Assembly: GCA_038325765.1 (NCBI GenBank)
Contig: JBBQJI010000037.1
Span: 8,759-72,758, forward strand
Reading direction: 5' to 3'
DNA length: 64,000 nt
DNA from: Xiheibacterium sp038325765
GTDB lineage: Bacteria; Myxococcota_A; Polyangia; Nannocystales; Nannocystaceae
The translations under genes and the position numbers were made by a program. Below, piece by piece: positions 17,266-25,625 of this stretch. The notes below the pieces were generated by a model. That model was not told the origin of the DNA, did no database searches, and saw only the letters and a program-made list of their open reading frames with translations. Within the stretch, counting starts at the first letter, position 1. Every line of letters begins with the position of its first letter.

Positions 17266-18591
17266 ATGCGCAGGCCCGAGCCCCACGAACTCACGATCCG
17301 TACCCTCGGTGCCGCGACGATTCCGTCGCCGCTGGCGCTGTCGAACGTGGCCGACGACGGGATCGCCGACTACGTGAACGACGGTGCGCGGGTCCTATAC
17401 GACGTCGAGTTCACTGCCGGCGATCCCGCACCGTCGCCCGTGGCCTTCGAGAAGGCCGGGCCCCGCGAGCGCATCTTCTTCGAGCCGGCGCGGACCACGG
17501 CGGCGATCGTGGCGTGCGGCGGGCTGTGCCCGGGCATCAACAACGTCGTGCGGTCGATGGTGCTCCAGCTGCATCACAAGTACGGCGCGCCGCGGGTGCT
17601 CGGCATCCGCTACGGGTTCTCCGGGCTCGATCGGTCGTGCAACCTCGAGCCCGTGGTGCTCGGGCCCGCCGAAGTTCGGCACATCCACCGCGAAGGTGGC
17701 AGCATGCTCGGCTCGTCGCGCGGGGCGCCCACCGTCGAGGCGATGGTCGACGAACTCGAGCGGCACGACGTGCAGATCCTCTTCACCATCGGCGGGGATG
17801 GCACCTGTCGTGGGGCCCATGCGCTCGCCGGCGAGATCGAGCGCCGCAAGCTGATGATCTCGATCGTGGCGGTGCCCAAGACCATCGACAACGACATCGC
17901 GTACGTGGAGCAGACCTTCGGCTACGACACCGCCGTCGAGATCGCGCGGCAGGCGGTCGATGCCGCCCACACCGAGGCCCTGTCGGCGCTCGACGGCGTC
18001 GGTATCGTCAAGCTCATGGGTCGCGACGCCGGCTTCATCGCTGCCGCCGCTTCGCTGGCGAGCCGCGATGTGAACTTCTGCCTCATCCCCGAGGCGCGGT
18101 TCGAGCTCGATGGGCCCCAGGGTCTGCTCGCGGCGCTGCAAGAGCGTCTGGCGAGCCGGCGCCACGCGCTCATCGTCGCCGCCGAAGGTTGCGCCGCCAG
18201 CCTCGTCGAAGGCGAGGGCCAGCGCGACGCCTCGGGGAACGTCCGCTACGCCGCGGGCAAGAACGACTTCGGTCCGCATCTCCGCGACGCCATCATCGCC
18301 CACTTCGAGCGCGTGGGCGTGAAGGCGGTCGTGAAGTACATCGATCCGAGCTATATGATCCGCGGCTGCCCGGCCAACGCCCACGACAGTATCTTCTGCG
18401 ACGCGCTCGCGCGTCACGCCGTCCACGCCGGGATGGCCGGCAAGACCGATCTCATCATCGGACGCGCGCACGGCATCTTCACCCACGTGCCGCTGAGCCT
18501 GGTCACCGGCGCCCACAAGCGCATCAGCACCGACGGCCCGACCTGGCTGGCGGTGACCGAATCGACCGGCCAACCGCGCCTGCACGGCTGA
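17266..18591 (+). CDS. ATP-dependent 6-phosphofructokinase, plant/X-type subfamily
   Basis: 441 residues, longer than bacterial PfkA (~320), with an ~85-residue N-terminal extension as in the TP0108/plant-type group. Motifs: ACGGLCPGINNVVRS, RYGFSGL, TIGGDGTCRGA (GGDG favours ATP over pyrophosphate as donor), VPKTIDNDI with the catalytic Asp, GRDAGFIAAAASLAS, IPEARFEL and YIDPSYMIRG. It phosphorylates fructose 6-phosphate in glycolysis. The Lys of PKTIDND beside GGDG is the combination seen in plant-like PFKs. TAGAAT lies 7 bases before the ATG. It converges with the next gene, 8 bases away. Confidence 0.95.
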   Translation: MRRPEPHELTIRTLGAATIPSPLALSNVADDGIADYVNDGARVLYDVEFTAGDPAPSPVAFEKAGPRERIFFEPARTTAAIVACGGLCPGINNVVRSMVLQLHHKYGAPRVLGIRYGFSGLDRSCNLEPVVLGPAEVRHIHREGGSMLGSSRGAPTVEAMVDELERHDVQILFTIGGDGTCRGAHALAGEIERRKLMISIVAVPKTIDNDIAYVEQTFGYDTAVEIARQAVDAAHTEALSALDGVGIVKLMGRDAGFIAAAASLASRDVNFCLIPEARFELDGPQGLLAALQERLASRRHALIVAAEGCAASLVEGEGQRDASGNVRYAAGKNDFGPHLRDAIIAHFERVGVKAVVKYIDPSYMIRGCPANAHDSIFCDALARHAVHAGMAGKTDLIIGRAHGIFTHVPLSLVTGAHKRISTDGPTWLAVTESTGQPRLHG

Positions 18592-18599
18592 CGGATCCG

Positions 18600-19244
18600 T
18601 CAGCGCAGCGCGAAGACCAGTTTGTTCTCACCGGCGTTCGCCGAAAGGCCCGCGGCGACGCCGACGAAGTACAGCGTGTGCCCGGCAGAGCGGTGGGTCA
18701 TGCGCAGCGCGCCGGTGCTCTGCTCGATCGCGGTCGCCGAGGCCACCGCGCCGCGGTAGGTGCCGTCGATCTGCTCCACCGCGGGCAGCCCGCTGGCCAG
18801 CACCACGCCCCAACTCGCCGAGCCCCCGACCTGGGCGCCGATGCTGGTCGACTCGAGCTCGAAGCTGCGGTCGGCCTCGATGCCGGCGAAGCGGATCGTG
18901 CCGTCGCCGCGGGCGATCTTCACCACCAGCCCGCCCTCGCCGTAGCGATAGACACCGACAGCCTGCACGCCGGTGTGTGCGAGCACCGCGGCGAAGTCGG
19001 GCGAGGCGAGCAACGCGTCGAGCTTCTCGCGCAGCTCGACTCTCTGGGTGGCCGAGATCGACAGCCGCGTCGAGAGCTCCTGGACGTTCGTGCGAATGGT
19101 CGCGGCGTCGAGGCGCGCGGAGATTGCGGTCTGGGTCGCCCCAGAGGCCCCGGAGGGTGCACGAGGGGGCGGGGAGCCGTGCCCGCAGGCGCACGCGAGC
19201 AGCGTGGTGAGCAGCAGGGCACGCGGGGAGACGCGGACGATCAT
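18600..19244 (-). CDS. Lipoprotein, unknown function
   Basis: 214 residues from ATG 19244, which is preceded by TATCCT with an 8-base gap. Signal MIVRVSPRALLLTTLLACACG with a lipobox at LACAC. After a Pro/Ser linker a helical segment (TIRTNVQELSTRLSISATQR) leads into a beta-rich domain with a VYRYGEGGLVVKIARGDGTI unit and a terminal SAGHTLYFVGVAAGL strand. No family is recognised. It converges closely on the phosphofructokinase gene. Confidence 0.7.
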   Translation of the reverse strand: MIVRVSPRALLLTTLLACACGHGSPPPRAPSGASGATQTAISARLDAATIRTNVQELSTRLSISATQRVELREKLDALLASPDFAAVLAHTGVQAVGVYRYGEGGLVVKIARGDGTIRFAGIEADRSFELESTSIGAQVGGSASWGVVLASGLPAVEQIDGTYRGAVASATAIEQSTGALRMTHRSAGHTLYFVGVAAGLSANAGENKLVFALR

Positions 19245-19252
19245 CGCGGCGG

Positions 19253-19258
19253 AGGATA
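19253..19258 (-). promoter_or_regulatory. -10-like TATCCT for the lipoprotein at 19244
   Basis: TATCCT (minus strand) ends 8 bases before ATG 19244. Confidence 0.5.
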
Positions 19259-19295
19259 GCAGCTGGGATCGCGGCGGCACGGACCGGGCCGGCGC

Positions 19296-20792
19296 TCAGG
19301 ACCGCTGCGGCGCGCCGTCGTCGGCGTAGGTCACCCGCGACAGCCGCAGATCATTGCGGAACACCACCGGCTTGTGGATGCTCGTGCCCATCAGCATGCG
19401 CACGCAGTCCTGCAGGCCCTCGGTGACCGCGGGATGGGGGTGCAGCAGCTCCGCGAGCTCGCGGACCGATCGGCCCGACTGCATCATCAGTGACACCGCC
19501 TCGAGCGTGGTCGATGCGTGGACACCGAGGGCGCGCACGCCGAGGATGCGCATCTCGTCGTCGTCGGTGACGAGGACCTTCACGAATCCGTCGGTCGCGC
19601 GCATGGCGATGGCGCGGTTGACCAGGCTGTAGTTGTACACCGCCACGCGGTAGGGGATGCGCCGCTTCTGCGCGTCCTGCTCGTTGAGCCCGATCGCGGC
19701 GACCTCGGGATCCAAGAACATGATCGTGGACAGGTTGTCGTACGACAGCGGCTGGGTCGTCGCGCCGCAGATGCGCTCGATGGCGTGGCGCCCCTCGATC
19801 TCGCCGATGCTGACCAGGGCGATGTCGAGGGTGACATCGCCGGTGGCCCAGATGTGCGGCACGGTCGTCTGCGTGTCCTCGACGACGATCTGGCCCTGCG
19901 GCCCGAGCTCGACCCCCGCCGCGCCGAGATCGAGGGAGCCGGCGTTGGGCTCGCGGCCCACCGAGATCAGGGCCTTCTCGACGCGGATGGTCTCGCGCCC
20001 GCCCGTCGCATGCTCGATCGTGTACTCGACCCCGTCGTCGACCCGGTGCATCGACACCAACGTGGCGCGGTGATGGATCGTCACGCCCTTACGCTCGAGG
20101 TTGTTCGAGCACAGCCGAGACACGTCGGGGTCTTCGAAGGGCAGGATGCGCTCGGCACGGTCGACGAGGTAGACCTTGGTCTGTCCGAAGTTGGCGAAGA
20201 CAGTCGCGTACTCGCAGCCGACCACGCCGGCGCCGACGACCACCAAGCTCTTGGGGAATCGCGATACCGACTCGATGTGGTCGGAGGTCATGATCGCCCC
20301 GCCGTCGACGTCGATGCCGGGCAGCATCCGCGGACGCGATCCGGTGGCGACGACGTAGTGCTCGGATCGCACCGTGCGGCTCTCGCCCGACACGGTGTCC
20401 TCGACCACCAAAGTGTGCGCATCGGTGAAGCGGGCCTGGCCGTGCAGCCAGGTGATCGCACCGGGGTGGCCGGGCAGCGGCTGGGCGAGCTCGCGCAGCT
20501 GGCGGGTGATGTGCTCGACCTTGGCGTCCGTCGCCTGTCGCACCGCCTCGCAGACCGCCTCGTAGCGGACTTCGACGCCGGTGGCCGTGAAGCCGCGGTC
20601 GCGGCGGGTGGCGCCGCGGTAGTCGCGGGACAGCTCCCACATCGTCTTCGACGACAGCGCGCCGTTGTGGACCCCCGCGCCGCCGACACGGGCGCGCTCT
20701 ACGAGGCACACCCGCTTGCCGAAGTCCCACGCGCGCATGGTCGCGGCGAAGCCGGACGGGCCGCCGCCGATGACGGTGATGTCGAAGTCGGT
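19296..20792 (-). CDS. Lpd/SthA-like pyridine nucleotide-disulfide family flavoprotein without redox cysteines
   Basis: 498 residues, full length. FAD-binding start DITVIGGGPSGFAATMRA, NAD(P) site VVVGAGVVGCEYATVFANFG, ATG-type motif VATGSRP, second FAD site IWATGDV, and the interface segment HPHPAVTEGLQDCVRML, which keeps the His-Glu pair. The segment that normally holds the catalytic disulfide (GGxCVNxGCIPSK) reads VGGAGVHNGALSSK, so both Cys are gone. Soluble transhydrogenase SthA also lacks the disulfide but keeps one Cys and Thr (GGNCTHxGTIPSK). The best guess is a NAD(P) transhydrogenase or other flavin oxidoreductase, not a lipoamide dehydrogenase. ATG 20792 follows TATGCT with a 9-base gap. 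Confidence 0.85.
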   Translation of the reverse strand, partial: TDFDITVIGGGPSGFAATMRAWDFGKRVCLVERARVGGAGVHNGALSSKTMWELSRDYRGATRRDRGFTATGVEVRYEAVCEAVRQATDAKVEHITRQLRELAQPLPGHPGAITWLHGQARFTDAHTLVVEDTVSGESRTVRSEHYVVATGSRPRMLPGIDVDGGAIMTSDHIESVSRFPKSLVVVGAGVVGCEYATVFANFGQTKVYLVDRAERILPFEDPDVSRLCSNNLERKGVTIHHRATLVSMHRVDDGVEYTIEHATGGRETIRVEKALISVGREPNAGSLDLGAAGVELGPQGQIVVEDTQTTVPHIWATGDVTLDIALVSIGEIEGRHAIERICGATTQPLSYDNLSTIMFLDPEVAAIGLNEQDAQKRRIPYRVAVYNYSLVNRAIAMRATDGFVKVLVTDDDEMRILGVRALGVHASTTLEAVSLMMQSGRSVRELAELLHPHPAVTEGLQDCVRMLMGTSIHKPVVFRNDLRLSRVTYADDGAPQRS

Positions 20793-20801
20793 CATCCGCC
20801 T

Positions 20802-20807
20802 GCGAGC
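20802..20807 (-). promoter_or_regulatory. -10-like TATGCT for the Lpd/SthA-like gene
   Basis: TATGCT (minus strand) ends 9 bases before ATG 20792. Confidence 0.45.
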
Positions 20808-20823
20808 ATACGATCGCAGCACA

Positions 20824-20877
20824 CCGATCGCGCGGGCGGGGCCGATCGCGCGGGCGGGACCGATCGCGTGGCCAGGG
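20824..20877. repeat. 18-bp tandem repeat, 3 copies
   Basis: CCGATCGCGCGGGCGGGG and two close variants, head to tail, between the flavoprotein start and the end of the XRE regulator gene (stop at 20892). Confidence 0.9.
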
Positions 20878-20891
20878 CCGGAGGCCGCGGT

Positions 20892-21305
20892 TCAGGGCGG
20901 CTGGCGGCCGACCACTGCGGTGGCGAGATCGGCGACGAGCTCGACCTCGCGGGTCGATGCCTTGGCGACGACCGCGTGCAGCCGCGCCCGCGCCGAGACC
21001 TCGGCCGAGCGCGGCACGGTCGGCATGTCCGGCAGCAACGACGCGATCTGCGTGCCCAGCCCGCCGGCGAGGCGCAGCAGCGTGCGCAGACCGGGGCTGC
21101 TGTAGTGGCCGTTCTCGAGGCGAGACACCATGTCGGTGGCGATACCCGCCGCGTTGGCGAGCGCCTGCTGGGTGAGCCCACGCTCCTCGCGAAGCGCCCG
21201 CACGCGCAAGCCGAGCGCCTGCATGTACGCGCGCTCGTGCATCGAGCGCGGCGTCATCTCGTCGTCAGCGTCGGAGAAGTCGTCGTTGCCGCTCGGAGTG
21301 ACCAT
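20892..21305 (-). CDS. XRE-family transcriptional regulator
   Basis: 137 residues. The central helix-turn-helix has the classic layout: ALGLRVRALREERGLTQQAL, then ANAAGIATDMVSRLENGHY, SSPGLRTLLRLAGGLG. An acidic N-terminal arm of ~28 residues precedes it and a C-terminal helix of ~40 residues may mediate dimerisation. No ligand domain. It lies upstream of the flavoprotein gene on the same strand (100 bases), so it could regulate that gene or itself. TATCGT lies 11 bases before ATG 21305. It is divergent from the PPK2 gene. Confidence 0.9.
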   Translation of the reverse strand: MVTPSGNDDFSDADDEMTPRSMHERAYMQALGLRVRALREERGLTQQALANAAGIATDMVSRLENGHYSSPGLRTLLRLAGGLGTQIASLLPDMPTVPRSAEVSARARLHAVVAKASTREVELVADLATAVVGRQPP

Positions 21306-21451
21306 GCTACCGGTGGACGATAGCACGCACGGGCGGATGGCGGGCGTCGGCCAGCCGAGATGGCGCCACGCGTCACCGCGCGCCTTTCCGCGGCGCGCGG
21401 AGCGATCGGGCACCACGCGCCGCTGTACGGGCTGCTACAGTCGCCGTCCGC

Positions 21452-22930
21452 ATGTTCGAGTCCGCCGAAGTCGATCACGAGCTGAGCAAGGCCGAGTATC
21501 AGAGTCTCGAAGAAGATCTGCGCGAGCAGCTGCTGACCGCCCAGGTGGCGCTGCGCGAGCAGGGCAAGCAGGGGGTGCTGGTGGTGGTCGCCGGCGTCGA
21601 CGCGGCGGGCAAGAGTGAGACAGTCCAGCTCATCAACACCTGGCTCGACCCCCGCCGCGTGCACACCTTCGCGTTCGATGCACCCACCGACGAGGAGTGC
21701 GATCGACCGGCGCTGTGGCGGTATTGGCGGGTGCTGCCGCCGCGGGGCGAGGTCGGCATCTTCTTCGACAGCTGGTACAGCCAGCCGATGCGGGCGTTCG
21801 TCGACGGCGAGATCGACGGCGCCGAGTACGACCGTGCGCTCGAGCGGGCGACCCGCTTCGAGCGCATGTTGACCCAAGAGGGCTTCGTGGTCCTCAAGCT
21901 GTGGTTTCACATCACCAAGAAGGAGCAGCGCAAGCGGTTGCGCGCGCTGGAGGCCGACAAGGCCACGCGGTGGCGGGTGACGGCGCAGGACTGGCGGAAC
22001 TTCGAGCGCTACGGCCAAGTGGTCTCGGCGGCGGCGCGGGCGGTTCGCGAGAGCAGCACAGACTTCGCACCGTGGTTCGTCGTCCCCGGCAAGGACGAGC
22101 GCTATCGGGCGGCGATGGTCGGACGGGTGCTGCTCGACGCGCTCGTCAACGTCGATGTCGCGGATGCGCCGACCGAGACCGCGCTGCAGCCCCTCGCGCC
22201 GCTCGGTGACCACAACGTGCTGCGCGCCTTGGATCTCGACCAGCAGATCGAGTCCGACGAGTACGCGGCGCAGCTCGAGCACTGTCAGGGGCGCATGGTC
22301 AAGGCGCTGCGGCGCACGCGGTTCCGCGATCGCACACTGGTGGTGGTGTTCGAGGGGGTCGACGCCGCCGGCAAGGGCGGCGCGATCCGACGGGTCACCG
22401 CGCCGATCGATCCCCGCCGGTTCCAGGTCGTCGCGACCGCGGCACCCAACGACGAGGAGCGCGCGCGTCCGTACCTGTGGCGGTTCTGGCGGCACCTCCC
22501 GCGGCGCGGCAAGGTCGTCGTATTCGACCGCTCGTGGTACGGCCGGGTGCTCGTCGAGCGGGTCGAGGGCTACTGCACGACCGCCGACTGGATGCGGGCA
22601 TATTCCGAGATCAACGACTTCGAGGAGCAACTCGTCGGGCACGGGGCGATCATCGTGAAGCTGTGGCTGCAGATCGATCTCGACGAGCAGCTGCGCCGCT
22701 TCGAGGCCCGCAAGACCGAGGCCCACAAGCGCCACAAGATCGGCCCCGACGACTGGCGCAACCGCGAGAAGTGGCCGCGCTACGAGCAGGCGGTGGTCGA
22801 CATGATCGATCGGACGAGCACCGAGCTCGCGCCGTGGACGCTGATCGAAGCCCAGGACAAGAGCTTCGCGCGGGTGAAGGTGCTGCGTGTGATCGCCGAG
22901 CGCCTCGAGGCTGCGCTCACGTCGCGGTAG
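21452..22930 (+). CDS. Two-domain PPK2, polyphosphate:AMP phosphotransferase type
   Basis: 492 residues made of two homologous PPK2 domains (about 15-240 and 265-490). Each has a Walker A (GVDAAGKSE; GVDAAGKGG), a Walker B-like DSWY/DRSWYGRVLVERVEG segment, and the lid helix KRLRALEADKATRWRVTAQD / RRFEARKTEAHKRHKIGPDDW. The fused double-domain form is typical of class II PPK2 (Pap), which uses polyphosphate to convert AMP to ADP. The second domain keeps the fuller set of catalytic residues (FDRSWYGR); the first has FDSWYSQPM, as in other Pap proteins. TACAGT lies 10 bases before the ATG. Cytoplasmic. Confidence 0.93.
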   Translation: MFESAEVDHELSKAEYQSLEEDLREQLLTAQVALREQGKQGVLVVVAGVDAAGKSETVQLINTWLDPRRVHTFAFDAPTDEECDRPALWRYWRVLPPRGEVGIFFDSWYSQPMRAFVDGEIDGAEYDRALERATRFERMLTQEGFVVLKLWFHITKKEQRKRLRALEADKATRWRVTAQDWRNFERYGQVVSAAARAVRESSTDFAPWFVVPGKDERYRAAMVGRVLLDALVNVDVADAPTETALQPLAPLGDHNVLRALDLDQQIESDEYAAQLEHCQGRMVKALRRTRFRDRTLVVVFEGVDAAGKGGAIRRVTAPIDPRRFQVVATAAPNDEERARPYLWRFWRHLPRRGKVVVFDRSWYGRVLVERVEGYCTTADWMRAYSEINDFEEQLVGHGAIIVKLWLQIDLDEQLRRFEARKTEAHKRHKIGPDDWRNREKWPRYEQAVVDMIDRTSTELAPWTLIEAQDKSFARVKVLRVIAERLEAALTSR

Positions 22931-22945
22931 CGAGACCCCGGGACG

Positions 22946-24526
22946 TCACAGCACGAAGCGGTGATCGAGCCGTTGCTCGCGCGCGGCCGCGGGGAACTTG
23001 GCGGTGCGCACCGCCGACTCGATGCAACCCGTGCCCGAGGCGGAGAACGCCCCCTTCACGTCCGCGGCGCTCACCTTGCCCGAGGGCGCGATGACGACGG
23101 TGACGGTGACCGTCTCGCCAGGGAAGAGGCCGGCCTGCTTGCCGCAGGCGCGGACCTTCGACGCGACCTTGCCCAGTCGCGCGACGATGGCCTTGGCAGG
23201 GCGCGCGTTGGGCAGCGGCGCGGGGGAGCCGGCGCGGGGCTCGTCGGGGTCGTCGTCGGCAGGCGCGTCGGGGCCTCCGTCGGCAGGGGCGCCCGTGGCG
23301 TCGGCTCCTGTCGCGATGGCGGGCTGCGGCTTCGGCACGGGCACGGGCACGGGCTCGGCGAGCGGCGGCGGGTCCAGTGCCATCGGCGGTGCGTCGCGCG
23401 TCTCGGCGAGCGCGACTGCGCCCTTCGCCGGCGGCTCGCGCTCGACCGCGGGATCGCGCGTCGCCCACCAGCCCGCCAGCGCCAGCGCGGGCACGCCGAT
23501 GCCGAGCCCGGTCCATATCCGCGACCTCGCGCCGCTGCTGCGTCGGGACAGCCCGCCATCCTCTGAGACGCGCCGCACGGCCGCGGCGAATTCCTCGGCG
23601 TCCGCGAACCGCTGGTCGCGATTCTTCGCCAGTGCCCGCATGGTGAGGGCGTCGAGCTCGGGGCCGATCCCGGCGTCGGGACACGCCGTCGACGGCGGCC
23701 GCAACGTGCCGTGGATGTGTTGGTAGAGCACCGCCATCGCGTTGCTGCCGGCGAAGGGCACCTGACCGGTGAGCATCCGATAGAGGATCACGCCGACGGA
23801 GTAGAGGTCGCTGCGGCCGTCGATCTCGGCGCCCGATCCTTGCTCGGGTGACATGTACTCGGCGGTGCCGACGATCGCCCCGGTGCGCGTGAGTTGCTCG
23901 CCCGATCCGCCGTTGTCGCGGAGCTTGGCGATCCCGAAGTCGATGATCTTGACGAAGTCGACCCGGCCCTCGCGCTGGGTCATCACGCAGTTGTGGGGCT
24001 TGATGTCGCGGTGGACGATGCCGGCGCGGTGGGCAGCGCCCAGCCCGTCGAGGATCTGCAAGATGATCCCCCGCGCCCGCGACCACGGCAGTCGGCCCTC
24101 GCGCTTGAGCAGCCGCGAGAGATCCTCGCCATCGAGGAACTCCATCACGAAGAACACCAAGCCATCGCTGTCGCCGAAGTCGGTGATGTCGACGACGTTG
24201 TCGTGGCGGATCCGCGAGGCGGCGCGGGCCTCTTGCAGGAACCGGCTGACGATGCGGGAGCGGCGGATCTGCTCGGGGGCGAGGACCTTGATCGCCACCG
24301 GCTTGTCGATGGTGAGGTGCTGGGCGCGGTACACGTCGCCCATGCCGCCCTCGCCGATGAGCGCGTCGATGCGGTAGCGATCGGCCAAGATCGTGCCCGC
24401 GGCCAGGGTCTCGCGCTCGAACTCCGTCTCGACCGTCTCGTCGATCGCCGTCCCCGAGCCCGCCGGCTCGCCCACGCCCGAGCTCGCGCGGGCGCCTGGA
24501 GTCGGTCCGGTTTCGTGCGTCGGCAC
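22946..24526 (-). CDS. Transmembrane Ser/Thr protein kinase with TonB-like C-terminal domain
   Basis: 526 residues. The Hanks-type kinase domain has IGEGGMGDVYRA (P-loop), VAIKVL (Lys), HRDIKPHNCV (catalytic loop), DFGIAK, and GTAEYMSPEQ. After it come a single transmembrane helix (IGVPALALAGWWATRD) and a Pro-rich linker. An ~80-residue C-terminal domain follows, with two Cys and the pattern VVIAPSGKVSAADVKGAFSA...CIESAVRTAKFP, a TonB/AgmX-like domain common in myxobacteria. I chose GTG 24526 because TATAGT lies 9 bases upstream. An in-frame ATG at 24571 would add only a low-complexity poly-Ala stretch. It converges with the PPK2 gene. Confidence 0.9.
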   Translation of the reverse strand: MPTHETGPTPGARASSGVGEPAGSGTAIDETVETEFERETLAAGTILADRYRIDALIGEGGMGDVYRAQHLTIDKPVAIKVLAPEQIRRSRIVSRFLQEARAASRIRHDNVVDITDFGDSDGLVFFVMEFLDGEDLSRLLKREGRLPWSRARGIILQILDGLGAAHRAGIVHRDIKPHNCVMTQREGRVDFVKIIDFGIAKLRDNGGSGEQLTRTGAIVGTAEYMSPEQGSGAEIDGRSDLYSVGVILYRMLTGQVPFAGSNAMAVLYQHIHGTLRPPSTACPDAGIGPELDALTMRALAKNRDQRFADAEEFAAAVRRVSEDGGLSRRSSGARSRIWTGLGIGVPALALAGWWATRDPAVEREPPAKGAVALAETRDAPPMALDPPPLAEPVPVPVPKPQPAIATGADATGAPADGGPDAPADDDPDEPRAGSPAPLPNARPAKAIVARLGKVASKVRACGKQAGLFPGETVTVTVVIAPSGKVSAADVKGAFSASGTGCIESAVRTAKFPAAAREQRLDHRFVL

Positions 24527-24535
24527 GGGCGGTGC

Positions 24536-24541
24536 ACTATA
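24536..24541 (-). promoter_or_regulatory. -10-like TATAGT for the kinase gene
   Basis: TATAGT (minus strand) ends 9 bases before GTG 24526. It forms a divergent pair with TACGAT at 24601-24606. Confidence 0.5.
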
Positions 24542-24600
24542 CGGTGCCGCGGCCGCGGCCGCAGCACCCATCGCGGCTCGACGGCCGGCGCCCCGGGCTC

Positions 24601-24606
24601 TACGAT
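24601..24606 (+). promoter_or_regulatory. -10-like TACGAT before the gene at 24615
   Basis: TACGAT ends 8 bases before ATG 24615. Confidence 0.5.
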
Positions 24607-24614
24607 CGCGCGGT

Positions 24615-25583
24615 ATGTCTCGGGACGGCCAGCGCACGCCTGCATCGCGAGGGGGGCCTTCGACACCGGGCCGGCGCTGGCCGGCCGTTGCCACGGCGCT
24701 GCGCACGTGTGGCGGTTGGGCAGTGGCGCTGTGGCTGTCGCACGCGTCGTCGACGGCCCACGCCGCGCCCGCCGCGACCGACGACGTCGGCGCGATGTGG
24801 AGCGATGCCAACGCCAAGCTCGCGACCGGGGACTATCCCGCGGCCATCGAGGGGCTGACGCGGGTGTACGAGACGGTCGCCACCGACCCCGAGGCGCGGG
24901 CCCTGCGGATGCGCGTGCGCTTGGCATTGACCGACGCCCATCGCGGCGCCCACCGCGTCGATGGCAACCCCGAGCACCTCGTCGTCGCGCGCGAGATCCT
25001 GCGGGGCGGCATGGGCGAGTTCGGCCCCGCGGACGCCGAGCTGCGCGTCGTCGCCGAGACAGCGCTCGCAGAACTCGACGCCGAGATCGCGGAGCTCGAG
25101 GGCGCCGCGCGGGCGCGCGACCAGGCCGATCGCGATCGGCAGGCGCAGGCCGCCGCCGAAGCGCGCCGCGCCGCACCGGTCCCTGCCCCCATCGTGGTCC
25201 CGGCGCCCATCGAGCCGGTCATCGACGAGGGGGCGCACAAGCGTCGGAGGCGACTGCTGGTGGTCGCGGGCGTGGGCGGTGGCGTGGGCGCCCTCGGGAT
25301 CGGGCTGCTCGCGGGTGGGCTCGGATCGGCGGGTTCGTGGGTGCGCAGGTTCGAGGACGAGCCCGAACGGCGCGATGCCGCCCGCGACGCGATCCGCCGC
25401 GGCAATGCGATCGGCATCGCCGGCGCCGTGATCACCGCGGTGGGTGTCACCACCGTGGCCGTCGCGCTGCCGCTGGCCCGCCGCACCCGCCGCGCCGGCC
25501 CCCGCGCCGGCCCCAATGGTGCGGCGCGCGATGTCGGGCTGCTGATCGGGCCGGGCCGCTTCGGTGTGCGCGCTCGGTTCTGA
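24615..25583 (+). CDS. Exported TPR-like protein with C-terminal membrane helices
   Basis: 322 residues. An N-terminal signal or anchor (TCGGWAVALWLSHASSTAHA, cleavable after AHA). Then comes one TPR-like helical pair (LATGDYPAAIEGLTRVYETV), a long charged helix rich in Ala/Glu/Arg (EIAELEGAARARDQADRDRQ; probably a coiled coil) and a Pro-rich linker. Two Gly-rich hydrophobic helices follow (VVAGVGGGVGALGIGLLAGG; IGIAGAVITAVGVTTVAVAL). This architecture is frequent next to myxobacterial kinases; here it is divergent from one. It may be a substrate or scaffold, which is inference. ATG 24615 follows TACGAT with an 8-base gap. Confidence 0.78.
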   Translation: MSRDGQRTPASRGGPSTPGRRWPAVATALRTCGGWAVALWLSHASSTAHAAPAATDDVGAMWSDANAKLATGDYPAAIEGLTRVYETVATDPEARALRMRVRLALTDAHRGAHRVDGNPEHLVVAREILRGGMGEFGPADAELRVVAETALAELDAEIAELEGAARARDQADRDRQAQAAAEARRAAPVPAPIVVPAPIEPVIDEGAHKRRRRLLVVAGVGGGVGALGIGLLAGGLGSAGSWVRRFEDEPERRDAARDAIRRGNAIGIAGAVITAVGVTTVAVALPLARRTRRAGPRAGPNGAARDVGLLIGPGRFGVRARF

Positions 25584-25625
25584 CGATCGCGGATCTCCCC
25601 GCGCGGTTGAAGTCGTGCTGCGAGG

